Positions 27,601-35,425 of a stretch of DNA of 64,000 bases are shown here, one piece after another. Under the pieces are notes generated by a model. The model was not told the DNA's origin. It saw only the letters and a list, made by a program, of their open reading frames with translations, and made no database searches. Source of the DNA: Pseudomonadales bacterium (lineage in GTDB: Bacteria; Pseudomonadota; Gammaproteobacteria; Pseudomonadales; Azotimanducaceae); assembly GCA_028285415.1 (NCBI GenBank), contig JANQPF010000005.1, forward strand, positions 434,001 through 498,000, in the 5' to 3' direction. The number at the start of each line of letters is the position of its first letter. Positions within the stretch are counted from its first letter, which is position 1. The position numbers were made by a program, and so were the translations under genes.

Positions 27601-27750
27601 GTCAGCGGATTTGTCAACAACATCATGGACGATCTTGGCGTGCGCAATCAGTTCACGTACCCGGAGTCCCAGGGGCATCGCCGCGTGATCGAACCGACGA
27701 ACCCGCGCATGGCGGGTCTGGAGATCCAATATAAATTCGGCGCGTTCTGA
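24691..27750 (+). CDS. TonB-dependent receptor, paralogue 1
   Basis: Outer-membrane TonB-dependent receptor of about 1019 residues. A signal peptide ends VYAAQG, followed by the TonB-box-like IEEVVVTAERRES. The plug follows (TTIQPYDLSIRGVGR; ERIEVLRGPQGTLYGRNG), then a long beta-barrel ending GLEIQYKFGAF with the C-terminal Phe needed for barrel assembly. The type resembles receptors annotated for siderophores or other substrates in marine bacteria; the ligand is unknown. It is clearly paralogous to the next gene over its full length. The ATG has GGAGGGG upstream. A region aligning with an EF-hand-like loop in the paralogue is degenerate here (about 26716-26757). Confidence 0.95.
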   Translation: MPSRFVRVGGLALIIAILPAYTSVYAAQGRQIEEVVVTAERRESTVQDTAISITAFTGEFIEDFGLRNQEDLQNYIPATTIQPYDLSIRGVGRLFRALGGDPGIATYYDGAYSEDFGIASTEGGLFDLERIEVLRGPQGTLYGRNGVGGAVNFHSKKPSEEFEGEVKVIVGSYEQKEIFGVLSGPIIDGFLNARVTGVKRTRDGFINDVEPGNPDINNYGDENYSLSLEFTPSETLSIYMRGNERSYRRMMSGAQGAGAIVVSEQGGIRDPVSGGERWTSVPVHGWRVVQDPMAAGADFCASATDRTVADCIVPTGLVPYINATAPGSVTGTGVYRFDLNGIVRYAQPLVGGVDSAGVARGGTTTTGFSRPNYAYQAFGLPDELARADQSIQGNGREIPELTGDDLDAWTNGFQDEFFDHQAAYVSVTWDAADWLSFKYIGAYTDYFYDRTTEDDRTGLPHDQQFYAAQENENYQHELQMFMDIGEDITLTGGYFYYENDIDQQLDFYSTDSWSRYTSPDNIYGDAGASAFLAADPTAFLYIGPVHVNHRSAQNIAPANLAGAIPLPSFSDPNITEVQFADGAWLGDTLATGGRVDHGPVSDGTTFIWDTENRTKAWAVYLQGEWQINDTWAITLGARYAEDDKEAEENLFLYNESVSALATCVANTGDSVLCGDDPLAPDGVVTLAEYNQNITGGIDASGNVVDFDRVRFRGVPFSRSIYRAIENEFDEVTYRVNLDFTPTEDDLFYLSMTTGYRAGGFNLGYFSFIPTYDPEDITAYELGYKGQLFDGTLQLNASVYYYDYEGVHLQYSVSSFTGVSTSVRNAPGAVTIGGELEILWLATDNLTLGATYSYTDAKYDGELVEPATGTTGVVDENNPYAPASVYSLAERNFPIDDEPLPRVPENKFTGWAEYVLELGDNGKVTFLTSVAYTGEFQAAGRPVPESPLSVAPEYIRWDARVTWNSANEQWGVSGFVNNIMDDLGVRNQFTYPESQGHRRVIEPTNPRMAGLEIQYKFGAF

Positions 27751-27772
27751 GTCATTTACATGAGGCCATCTG

Positions 27773-27801
27773 CCCGGGCCCGGCCGTCGGCCGGGCCCGG
27801 G
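27773..27801 (+). other. Long GC hairpin without T tract between receptor genes
   Basis: A perfect 13-bp stem (CCCGGGCCCGGCC / GGCCGGGCCCGGG) with a GTC loop lies 22 bases after paralogue 1. No run of T follows, so it is either a weak or Rho-assisted terminator or a 3'-end stabilising structure. It precedes the promoter of paralogue 2. Confidence 0.7.
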
Positions 27802-27839
27802 GCGGTGCAAAATGTCTTACAACCTGCTGATCTGGTGCG

Positions 27840-27868
27840 TTGACACGCTGCCCTGAGACCTCTATAAG
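27840..27868 (+). promoter_or_regulatory. Strong sigma-70 promoter for TonB receptor paralogue 2
   Basis: TTGACA (27840-27845) and TATAAG (27863-27868) stand exactly 17 bases apart. The leader to the ATG at 27976 would be about 100 bases. The hexamers are identical to those before paralogue 1, so each receptor gene has its own promoter. Confidence 0.8.
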
Positions 27869-27975
27869 CTAGTCTTAGGAAATCGTAATCGACGGGGTCT
27901 ACCGTGGGAACGATGCGAACTTCCTAGAGAGGCCTGCAAAGGGCCGAAGTACTTATTGGAGTTGGAGGGGAAAAC

Positions 27976-30900
27976 ATGCTTTCACGTGTTTATCGCGTGA
28001 GCACTGCTGCGCTCGCGGCGGTTGTTCTTCTGCCCGCATTTACCACATCCGCATTTGCCGCTGAGGGGCGGCAGATCGAGGAAGTAGTGGTCACGGCGGA
28101 GCGGCGCGAATCATCGGTGCAGGACACCGCGATCTCGATTACGGCCTTTACGGGCGAATTCATTGAAGACTTCGGTCTTCGCAACCAGGAAGACCTGCAG
28201 AACTACATTCCGGCAACGACCATTCAGCCTTACGACCTTTCGGTCCGGGGCATTGGCCGTCTGTACCGCGCGCTTGGTGGCGACCCGGGCGTGGCAACCT
28301 ATTTCGACGGCGCCTATTCCGAGGACTTCGGTATTGCGTCCACGGAAGGCGGGCTCTTCGACCTCGAACGTATTGAGGTCCTGCGCGGACCGCAGGGTAC
28401 GCTCTACGGCCGTAACGGCATCGGCGGCGCGGTGAACTTCATCAGCAAGCGCCCGACCGAAGAGTTCGAGGGTGAGATCAAAACCATCTGGGGTTCATAC
28501 GACACCAAAGAAATTTACGGCGTGCTGTCCGGACCGGTCATCGACGGCTTCCTGAATGCCCGAGTCACCGGCGTCAAGCGTACCCGTGACGGCTTCATGG
28601 ACGAGCTGGGTGACGGTACCGATACCGCCGGCAATCCGGTGAGCACCGGTCGCAACCGCGATCTCAACAACTACGGTGACGAGAACTACGCACTGACCTT
28701 GGAATTTACGCCGACAGACAGCTTGAACATCCTGATTCGCGGCAACGAGCGCAGCTATCGCCGGAATATGTCCGGCGCGCAGGGCGCGGGCTCGCTGGTC
28801 GTGTCTGAGGCTGGCGGTCTTCGCGATCCCGTCACAGGCGGTGAACGGTGGACCAGCACGCCGATGTATGGCTGGCGAACTGTCCAGGATCCCATGTCCG
28901 CAGGCGCGACGTTCTGTGCCGACGCCATCGACCGGTCCACGCCGGACTGCATTGTGCCCACCGGAATCGTGCCGTACATCAACGGAACGGCGCCTGGATC
29001 CATTCAGGGAACGGGTGTTTACGAGTTCAACTTCAACGGCATCACTCGCTATGCACAACCCATCGTGGCCGGCGTGGATAGCCGCGGCGACACGAACGCG
29101 CGCAACAACTACGCGTACAACGCCAACGCAGGGCAGATTGCCAAGCTGAACGCGTCCACCATCGGTCCGGGTAACGAACTTCCGGAACTCGAAGGTGACG
29201 ATCTGGTCGCCTGGACAAACGGCTTCAACGACGAGTTCTTCGACCAGCAGGCGGCATACGCTTCGGTCACCTGGGACGTGCGCGACAACCTGACGATCAA
29301 GTACATCGGTGGCTACACCGACTACTGGTACGATCGCACGACTGAAGACGATCGCACGGGTATGCCGCATGACCATCAGTTCTACGCGGCGCAGGAGAAC
29401 GAGAACTACCAGCACGAGCTGCAGTTCTTCTGGGACATCAACGAAAACCTCAACGTTACCGCCGGTCTTTTCGTCTATGAAAACGACATCGACCAGCAGC
29501 TCGACTTCTACCACACCGATTCCTGGACCAAGTACACCGACAACAACGAGGCGGAAATGTACGGTGTTCTGGCACCGCTGTACGCCGCGTTCTTCCCCGG
29601 TGAAGATGGCATGGGTTCGATGGTCAACCATCGTTCTGCACAGAACATGGTTCGTGCCTCCCCCGGTCTGGGTGCGGTAGTCGACGATCCGACGACGGCT
29701 GTCGACGAAACGTTTGGTGGCGCGCTCAAGACCAGCTTCCAGATCAACTCGCTGTGGCAGGGAGACAACTTGGAAAATGGCCGCGTCGACCACGGCCCTG
29801 TTTCCGATGGGACGACCTTTATTTGGGACACCGAAAACCGCACCAGCGCCAAGGCGGTCTACTTCCAGGGTGAGTGGCAGATAAACGACACGTGGGCGCT
29901 GACTTTAGGCGGTCGCTGGGCTGAAGACAAAAAAGAAGCTGAAGAGAATCTTTTTGTTTACGCCGAAGCGGCGGTCCTGGGACTGTGTGACGCGTTCGGC
30001 CCGGATCCGGCACTTTGTGGTGATGGCAATGGCGACGGCGTCACGACGCTGGCGGAATACAACCAGAACATCACCGGCGCACTCGATGCAGACGGCAACC
30101 TGATCAATTTCGACACGCTGCGTACGCAAGGCGTACCGCTGGCCGCTTCCATCTATCGTGAGATGGAAGAGACGTTCGACGATGTCACCTGGCGGGTGAA
30201 CGTCGATTTCACGCCAACCGAAGACGACCTGGTGTACTTCTCGGTCACCACGGGATATCGCGCAGGTGGATTCAACCTGGGCTTCAACTCACCGACTCCG
30301 GTGTACGACAAAGAAGACATCATTGCGTACGAAATTGGCTATAAAGGTCAATGGTTCGACGGCACGATGCAGGTCAACGCGGCGGCCTACCTCTACGAAT
30401 ACGAAGGCATTGCGCTGCAGTTCCGTGAGAACGGCGGAACCTTCGGACCAGGCACGTCTGTCACCAATGGCCCAGATGTCGACACCATTGGCTTTGAAGG
30501 TGATGTTCTGTGGCTTGCGACCGATAACCTGACGCTTGGCCTGAACTACAGCTATACCAACACCGAGTATCAGGGTGATTCCGACCGGCTGATCATCGAC
30601 AACTCCAACCCTTATGCGCCGATACCGGTGTATGCGGAGTCGGAGTTGGAAGTCAGTATCGACGGCGAGCCGGTACCGCGAATCCCGGAAAACAAAGCCA
30701 CGATCTGGGCTGAGTACACGATGAACCTCGGCGACAATGGCAAAGTCATTTTCCTGAGCTCGCTCAACTGGACGGACGAGTTTGCGGCCCGCGGTTCACC
30801 GCGTCCGGAAACGCCGCTGACGGTTGCGCCCGACTACATGCGCTGGGATGCCCGCATTACGTGGAACAGCGCGGACGAGCAGTGGGGCGTGTCCGGATTT

Positions 30901-31038
30901 GTCAACAACATCCTCGACGAGGTTGGCGTGCGCAACATGAATGTGGAAGATCATAACCAGAACTTCCGCTACACCGTTGAGCCCTCCAACCCGCGGATGG
31001 CAGGTCTGGAAATTCAGTACAAGTTCGGCGCTTTCTAA
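27976..31038 (+). CDS. TonB-dependent receptor, paralogue 2, with EF-hand-like loop
   Basis: Outer-membrane TonB-dependent receptor of 1020 residues: signal peptide ending AFAAEG, TonB-box-like IEEVVVTAERRES, plug (QPYDLSVRGIGRLYRALGG; GPQGTLYGRNGIGG) and a barrel ending GLEIQYKFGAF. The plug is almost identical to that of paralogue 1, whereas some segments predicted to be surface loops diverge, so the two probably bind related ligands. Residues 683-694 form a canonical EF-hand loop pattern (D-G-N-G-D-G...E) that is broken in paralogue 1. The start codon follows GGAGGGGAAAAC. A terminator closes the gene. Confidence 0.95.
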   Translation: MLSRVYRVSTAALAAVVLLPAFTTSAFAAEGRQIEEVVVTAERRESSVQDTAISITAFTGEFIEDFGLRNQEDLQNYIPATTIQPYDLSVRGIGRLYRALGGDPGVATYFDGAYSEDFGIASTEGGLFDLERIEVLRGPQGTLYGRNGIGGAVNFISKRPTEEFEGEIKTIWGSYDTKEIYGVLSGPVIDGFLNARVTGVKRTRDGFMDELGDGTDTAGNPVSTGRNRDLNNYGDENYALTLEFTPTDSLNILIRGNERSYRRNMSGAQGAGSLVVSEAGGLRDPVTGGERWTSTPMYGWRTVQDPMSAGATFCADAIDRSTPDCIVPTGIVPYINGTAPGSIQGTGVYEFNFNGITRYAQPIVAGVDSRGDTNARNNYAYNANAGQIAKLNASTIGPGNELPELEGDDLVAWTNGFNDEFFDQQAAYASVTWDVRDNLTIKYIGGYTDYWYDRTTEDDRTGMPHDHQFYAAQENENYQHELQFFWDINENLNVTAGLFVYENDIDQQLDFYHTDSWTKYTDNNEAEMYGVLAPLYAAFFPGEDGMGSMVNHRSAQNMVRASPGLGAVVDDPTTAVDETFGGALKTSFQINSLWQGDNLENGRVDHGPVSDGTTFIWDTENRTSAKAVYFQGEWQINDTWALTLGGRWAEDKKEAEENLFVYAEAAVLGLCDAFGPDPALCGDGNGDGVTTLAEYNQNITGALDADGNLINFDTLRTQGVPLAASIYREMEETFDDVTWRVNVDFTPTEDDLVYFSVTTGYRAGGFNLGFNSPTPVYDKEDIIAYEIGYKGQWFDGTMQVNAAAYLYEYEGIALQFRENGGTFGPGTSVTNGPDVDTIGFEGDVLWLATDNLTLGLNYSYTNTEYQGDSDRLIIDNSNPYAPIPVYAESELEVSIDGEPVPRIPENKATIWAEYTMNLGDNGKVIFLSSLNWTDEFAARGSPRPETPLTVAPDYMRWDARITWNSADEQWGVSGFVNNILDEVGVRNMNVEDHNQNFRYTVEPSNPRMAGLEIQYKFGAF

Positions 31039-31063
31039 ACGTCGGACGACTTGTCTGAAACAG

Positions 31064-31092
31064 AAAAGGGCGCCTTTCCGGCGCCCTTTTTT
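31064..31092 (+). terminator. Intrinsic terminator after receptor paralogue 2
   Basis: An 11-bp perfect stem (AAAAGGGCGCC / GGCGCCCTTTT) with loop TTTCC is followed by further T, 25 bases after the stop codon. Confidence 0.93.
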
Positions 31093-31295
31093 GTGGATGT
31101 TGCCCCCATCTTGTCAGACGATTTCCCTATTTCTGTCATTAAAACTTGATTGTGGTCTTTGTAGGCTTCACGTAGTCTTCGCCCCATGTCTCGCCCAATT
31201 TCGGTTACTTGGAAGTTCCAATGGTTGATTGGTCGGAACGGAAGGCGACAATGTGTCGTGGTAAACACTGATCAATTGATAAGGATCTGGAACTC

Positions 31296-31592
31296 GTGAA
31301 GAAACTGTATGTAGGTAACCTCGCCTGGGGGGTCACCGATGATGATTTGCGCAACACCTTTGCCGATTTCGGCAGCGTTGCTTCTGCGGTAGTGATAACG
31401 GACCGTGAAACCGGTCGATCGCGCGGCTTTGGCTTCGTGGAACTGGAAGACGGCGGCGATCAGGCGATCGAAGCGCTGAACGGCCAGGATCTGCAGGGCC
31501 GACCCATGCGCGTCAACGAAGCGCAGAGCAAAGGTGGCGGCGGTCGCGGCGGTCGCGATGGCGGCAACCGCGGTGGCGGGCGCCCGTTCTAG
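31296..31592 (+). CDS. Glycine-rich RNA-binding (RRM) protein, cold-shock type
   Basis: Single RNA-recognition-motif protein of 98 residues. RNP2 is LYVGNL (4-9) and RNP1 is RGFGFVEL (43-50); the RRM ends near 78 and a Gly/Arg-rich tail (GGGGRGGRDGGNRGGG) follows. Bacterial members are typically cold-inducible RNA chaperones. The start is GTG 31296, with AAGGATCTGGAA upstream. The leader region is long and contains a 10-bp palindrome (ATCAATTGAT, 31271-31280) just before the ribosome binding site, which could form local structure. No convincing promoter hexamers were found. A terminator follows directly. Confidence 0.93.
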   Translation: MKKLYVGNLAWGVTDDDLRNTFADFGSVASAVVITDRETGRSRGFGFVELEDGGDQAIEALNGQDLQGRPMRVNEAQSKGGGGRGGRDGGNRGGGRPF

Positions 31593-31609
31593 AGCATCAT
31601 CTCGATGTC

Positions 31610-31636
31610 AAAACCCCGCCTCGTGCGGGGTTTTTT
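31610..31636. terminator. Bidirectional intrinsic terminator
   Basis: A 10-bp stem (AAAACCCCGC / GCGGGGTTTT) with loop CTCGT is followed by more T on the plus strand and by A on the other side. It serves the RRM gene and can also stop the convergent NIPSNAP gene. Confidence 0.92.
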
Positions 31637-31678
31637 GTGTCCGTAGCCGTGGGGTCACGGATAGCCGTTGCTCCCAGC

Positions 31679-32020
31679 CTAGAGTAACGCCTCGGTGAAC
31701 TTCGCTTCCATGCGCTTGTAGCTGTCCATGCCGCCCGGCACGTCGTTGAAAATGGCGCCCCACGCATCGCCCGTGAACACGCTTGCCATCTGCTCATCCC
31801 GAGTTGCCCTGTCGGGCCAGCGGATAACCCAGGTGATATTGGCTGAACCCATGTCGTCCATGGGCGCGCCGTTCACCTCGGCAGGCTCGTCGAGATTTGC
31901 CCAGAAGCCGACCAGATCGAGGTGCTCGTCGAGAAAAGGCAGGGCTTTATCCCTGGCCCAGGATTTGTACTCGTCGAAGCGCGCCGGATCGAAGTGATAG
32001 TTGCGGATTTCGTAGATCAT
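31679..32020 (-). CDS. NIPSNAP family protein
   Basis: Small dimeric alpha/beta-barrel protein of 113 residues, recognised by MIYEIRNYHFDPARFDEYKSW, WANLDEP and ITWVIRWPDRATRDEQ. NIPSNAP/ABM-like proteins have ill-defined roles; no substrate can be inferred. The ATG follows a very strong ribosome binding site (GGGGAGGAACAC). It is placed 31 bases upstream... of no further same-strand gene until the terminator, and 31 bases after the end of the Opp unit, so read-through from that operon is possible. Confidence 0.8.
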   Translation of the reverse strand: MIYEIRNYHFDPARFDEYKSWARDKALPFLDEHLDLVGFWANLDEPAEVNGAPMDDMGSANITWVIRWPDRATRDEQMASVFTGDAWGAIFNDVPGGMDSYKRMEAKFTEALL

Positions 32021-32051
32021 GTGTTCCTCCCCTTGGTTGGAGAGGATTCTA

Positions 32052-33029
32052 TCAGTCGCGGCTGAAAAGGTGACAGGCCACTTCTCTGGGGTGTTCCTCG
32101 GTCACGTCGTTCACCGGAATCAGCTGCGGCGTTTCGCTGCGGCACCGGTCCATCACCTCAGGGCAGCGGTTGGCGAAGCGACACCCTTCCGGCACGTTCA
32201 CGGGGGAGGGGATTTCACCCTGGATGGTGGTGGAAGCGCGATGACGCTCGTGACGCGGATCCGGTTCGGGATTGGAGCCCACCAGGATTTTGGTATAGGG
32301 ATGTTTCGGCTCGAAGAAGACTTCGTTGGCACGGCCGACCTCCACCAGGCTGCCGAGATACATGACCGCCATGCGATCGCTCACGTAGCGCACCATGGAA
32401 AGATCGTGGGCAATGAACAAGAGCGTCAGCCCCATACTCTCTTTCAGCTCGTCGAGCAGATTGATGACCTGGGCCTGGACGGACACGTCGAGCGCTGAGA
32501 TCGGTTCGTCGCAGACGACAAACTCGGGTTCCAGGATGAGCGCGCGTGCAATACCAATGCGCTGGCGCTGACCGCCGGAAAATTCGTGCGGATAGCGCGA
32601 CATGTGATCAGCCTGCAGTCCAACCCGTTCCAACCAGCTGGCCACGCTGTCGCGTACCGCGCTGTTGCCGAGGCCGCGATGCAGCTTCAGACCTTCACCG
32701 ATGATCTCTCCTACGGTCATACGCGGATTCAGCGACGAATACGGGTCCTGGAAGATCATCTGCATGTCGGTGGCGTGGGCTTGAAAGTCCGCCGGTGCGT
32801 ATCTGGCCGGCATTTCTTTGCCTTTGAACGTCACCGTACCGCCGGTTTTGTCGTGCAGCCCAACCACCGCTTTGCCGAGAGTCGACTTACCCGAGCCGCT
32901 TTCCCCCACCAGACCGACAATCTCACGCTCGCCGATCTCGAGGCTGACGTGATCCACCGCGTGGACGCGCTGGTCCCGGCCGATATCGAAGTACTTCACC
33001 AGGTTGTCGATTTTGATGAGGTCAGTCAT
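32052..33029 (-). CDS. oppF: Oligopeptide/dipeptide ABC transporter ATP-binding protein OppF
   Basis: Second nucleotide-binding subunit of the Opp-type importer, about 325 residues. Walker A is GESGSGKST, the signature is SGGQRQR, Walker B is VVCDEPISALDVS, and the switch His is in IAHDLSMV. The C-terminal oligopeptide/dipeptide transporter extension with cysteines (EGCRFANRCPEVMDRC) is the OppD/F hallmark and may bind an Fe-S cluster in this family. The ATG at 33029 lies inside the end of oppD (8-base overlap ATGACTGA). It is the last gene of the minus-strand MoxR-VWA-Opp unit. Confidence 0.93.
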   Translation of the reverse strand: MTDLIKIDNLVKYFDIGRDQRVHAVDHVSLEIGEREIVGLVGESGSGKSTLGKAVVGLHDKTGGTVTFKGKEMPARYAPADFQAHATDMQMIFQDPYSSLNPRMTVGEIIGEGLKLHRGLGNSAVRDSVASWLERVGLQADHMSRYPHEFSGGQRQRIGIARALILEPEFVVCDEPISALDVSVQAQVINLLDELKESMGLTLLFIAHDLSMVRYVSDRMAVMYLGSLVEVGRANEVFFEPKHPYTKILVGSNPEPDPRHERHRASTTIQGEIPSPVNVPEGCRFANRCPEVMDRCRSETPQLIPVNDVTEEHPREVACHLFSRD

Positions 33030-34050
33030 TGACGGCCTCACCGGCGTGGTGGATTTCGGGTACCACCTGGGTGTTACTCTCGTGATGCAACCAGCATGCC
33101 GCTTCGTGGCCTTCGCTGAGGGTATAGGTTGGCGGTGGAGTGTCGATGCAGACCTGCATCGAGTACGGACAGCGGGCGCAGTAGCCGCATCCTGCGGGCG
33201 GGTGAAAAAGATCGGGAGGCGAGCCGTCGATTGGCGTCAACCGCGATTCCGCCTCGGGATCGTTGGTTGGCATGGCGGCATGCAGGCCGAGGTTATACGG
33301 ATGCCCGGGGCGGTAAAAAATGTCGTCGACGCTGCCACGCTCCACAACCTGACCGGCATACATCACCAGCACTTCCTGGGCCATGCGGGCCACCACACCA
33401 AGATCGTGTGTGATGAGGATGATCGACATGCCGTTTTCGCGCTGCAGGTCGTTCAGCAGGTCCAGAATCTGCGCCTGTATCGTCACGTCCAGCGCGGTAG
33501 TCGGCTCGTCGGCGATCAGGATTTCGGGCTCACAGGCAATGGCCATGGCAATCATCGCACGCTGCAGCATGCCGCCGGAGAATTCAAACGGATACTGTTT
33601 GGCGCGCTTTTCCGCTTCGGGAATTTTGCTCATGTCGAGGAGCTCAACCGCACGTGCAAACGCCTGCTTCTTGGAATAGCCGCGATGGACAATGAGCGTC
33701 TCGGCAATCTGACTGCCGATGTTCATCGTCGGGTTCAACGACGTCATCGGGTCCTGAAAAATCATGCCGATCTTGTCGCCGCGGATATCCTCTCCGTTGA
33801 TGGTCTTGCGGCCGAGAATGTCGACGCCGTTCAAGAGCGCGTTGCCGGAAGTGATGCGTCCGGGTGGCATCGGCGTCAGACCCATGATGCTCTGTACGGT
33901 CACGGATTTGCCGCAGCCGGATTCGCCGACAATCGCAAGCGTCTCGCCCGGCTGCACATCGAAGCTCACGCCGCGAACCGCCTGCACGGTGCCGCCGTAG
34001 GTGTCGAACTCGACGGCCAGATCGTTGACGCTCAAAATCGGTTCGGCCAT
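33022..34050 (-). CDS. oppD: Oligopeptide/dipeptide ABC transporter ATP-binding protein OppD
   Basis: First nucleotide-binding subunit of the importer, 342 residues. Walker A is GESGCGKSV, the signature region is FSGGMLQR (a slightly altered signature usual in OppD), Walker B is ILIADEPTTALDV, and the switch His is in ITHDLGVV. The C-terminal cysteine-containing extension PPAGCGYCARCPYSMQVC is present. The gene starts 2 bases after oppC ends and overlaps oppF. With OppF it powers uptake through OppB/OppC. Confidence 0.94.
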   Translation of the reverse strand: MAEPILSVNDLAVEFDTYGGTVQAVRGVSFDVQPGETLAIVGESGCGKSVTVQSIMGLTPMPPGRITSGNALLNGVDILGRKTINGEDIRGDKIGMIFQDPMTSLNPTMNIGSQIAETLIVHRGYSKKQAFARAVELLDMSKIPEAEKRAKQYPFEFSGGMLQRAMIAMAIACEPEILIADEPTTALDVTIQAQILDLLNDLQRENGMSIILITHDLGVVARMAQEVLVMYAGQVVERGSVDDIFYRPGHPYNLGLHAAMPTNDPEAESRLTPIDGSPPDLFHPPAGCGYCARCPYSMQVCIDTPPPTYTLSEGHEAACWLHHESNTQVVPEIHHAGEAVND

Positions 34051-34052
34051 GC

Positions 34053-35423
34053 CTACTCCCGTCCCCGCATGCGTGCATCCAGCGCGTCGCGCAGTCCGTC
34101 ACCCAGGAGGTTGAAGGCGAGCACCGTGACGCTGATGAAAAGCGCCGGGAAAATGAGCTCGTGCGGCGTGGTCAGCATGGTTTTGATGCCTTCGTTGCAC
34201 ATGGACCCCCAGCTTGGCGTCGGGGGTGCCACGCCCATGCCGATGAACGACAGGAACGCTTCGGTGAAGATGGCGCTCGGCACCGCAAACGTAATCGTGA
34301 CGAGAATGACGCCCATGGTGTTGGGGATCATGTGCCGCAGCACCAGGTAGTTGGTTTTGGCGCCGAGGAGTCTCGAGGCGCTGATGTAACCTTCCTCGCG
34401 TATCTGCAGAATCTGTCCGCGCACGAGGCGCGCGGTGGCGGGCCAGAGCAGGATCACCATGGCAAGCAGCATCGGCATGATGCCGGACTCGCCGGGTCCA
34501 ATGGCGAACACCACTTTGAAGAGAATCATGAAAAGCAGGAACGGCAGCGCGACGACAAAGTCGGCAAAGCGCATGAGGACCTGATCGCCAACCCCGCCGA
34601 CGAAACCCGCAATGCTGCCGTAGATGACGCCGATCAGAACGAAGAGCAATGGCGCAAAAAAGCCGATAAAAAGCGACACCCGGGCGCCGTGCATGAGGCG
34701 CGCCAGCATGTCGCGTCCCAGGTAGTCCGTGCCGAGCGGGTGCGTGGCCAGCCGGAACTGAGTGCCGACGGCGGCGTTTTCACCTTCGGCCAGAAGCCCT
34801 CGTCCGCGCGCCTCCGACGGAGTGATGACCCGCGTCACGTCACCGCTGATGGTCTCGACGGACTCGGTTTCGTAGCCTGCGGCGTCGAGCGCCACGATGC
34901 TGTAGTAGTAGGTGGTCGGCTGCAGGTCCAGACGATCTTCGAAGAACCGTTTCCCGGGTTCCGTTTCGATCAGCGGCAGCCCGTAGGCCCGTTCCGGACC
35001 GATGGGGAAAAGGTTCCGATACACGCGGTAGCCACCGGCAGCCCCGGGCAGCTCGTCCCACACCAGACGGATGTACTGAGTGGTCGGGTCTTCGACGAAC
35101 CTCAGCCCCTCGCCAGCGACGGCACCCTCGCCGTACCAGGGTTCGTACTCGGTCACCAGCGTGACGGTGCGGTCGGCAAACGGCGGCTGGCTGATCTGGT
35201 CAACATCCTGCTGTGCGGGGTCAACCTGCCACACGACCGGCCCGAGGAAGGTGAAGATCAGGAGGCCGATGATCAGATACAGAGAGATGAGCGCGCGGCG
35301 ATTGGCCTTCAAGCGGATCCACGCGTCCTGCCAGTAGGACAGGGACGGCCGGCTGATCGACTGGATTTCCTGTTCCTGATGGATGGGCGCAAAGGCATTT
35401 GCGTCGAGCTTGAGTTCTGCCAT
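34053..35423 (-). CDS. oppC: Oligopeptide ABC transporter permease OppC with periplasmic Fn3-like insertion
   Basis: Inner-membrane permease subunit of 456 residues, against about 300 for typical OppC. The N-terminal cytoplasmic part and first helix (ALISLYLIIGLLIFTFLGPV) and the permease core after HPLGTDYLGRDML are ordinary, including the coupling motif EGYISASRLLGAKTNYLVLRH-type EAA loop. Between them, residues about 85-200 form an extra periplasmic domain with the beta-strand pattern of a fibronectin type III module: IRLVWDELPGAAGGYRVYR, then TYYYSIVALDAAGYETE. I infer it contacts the binding protein, the substrate or the cell wall. It lies 2 bases after oppB and 2 bases before oppD. Confidence 0.9.
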   Translation of the reverse strand: MAELKLDANAFAPIHQEQEIQSISRPSLSYWQDAWIRLKANRRALISLYLIIGLLIFTFLGPVVWQVDPAQQDVDQISQPPFADRTVTLVTEYEPWYGEGAVAGEGLRFVEDPTTQYIRLVWDELPGAAGGYRVYRNLFPIGPERAYGLPLIETEPGKRFFEDRLDLQPTTYYYSIVALDAAGYETESVETISGDVTRVITPSEARGRGLLAEGENAAVGTQFRLATHPLGTDYLGRDMLARLMHGARVSLFIGFFAPLLFVLIGVIYGSIAGFVGGVGDQVLMRFADFVVALPFLLFMILFKVVFAIGPGESGIMPMLLAMVILLWPATARLVRGQILQIREEGYISASRLLGAKTNYLVLRHMIPNTMGVILVTITFAVPSAIFTEAFLSFIGMGVAPPTPSWGSMCNEGIKTMLTTPHELIFPALFISVTVLAFNLLGDGLRDALDARMRGRE

Positions 35424-35425
35424 GA

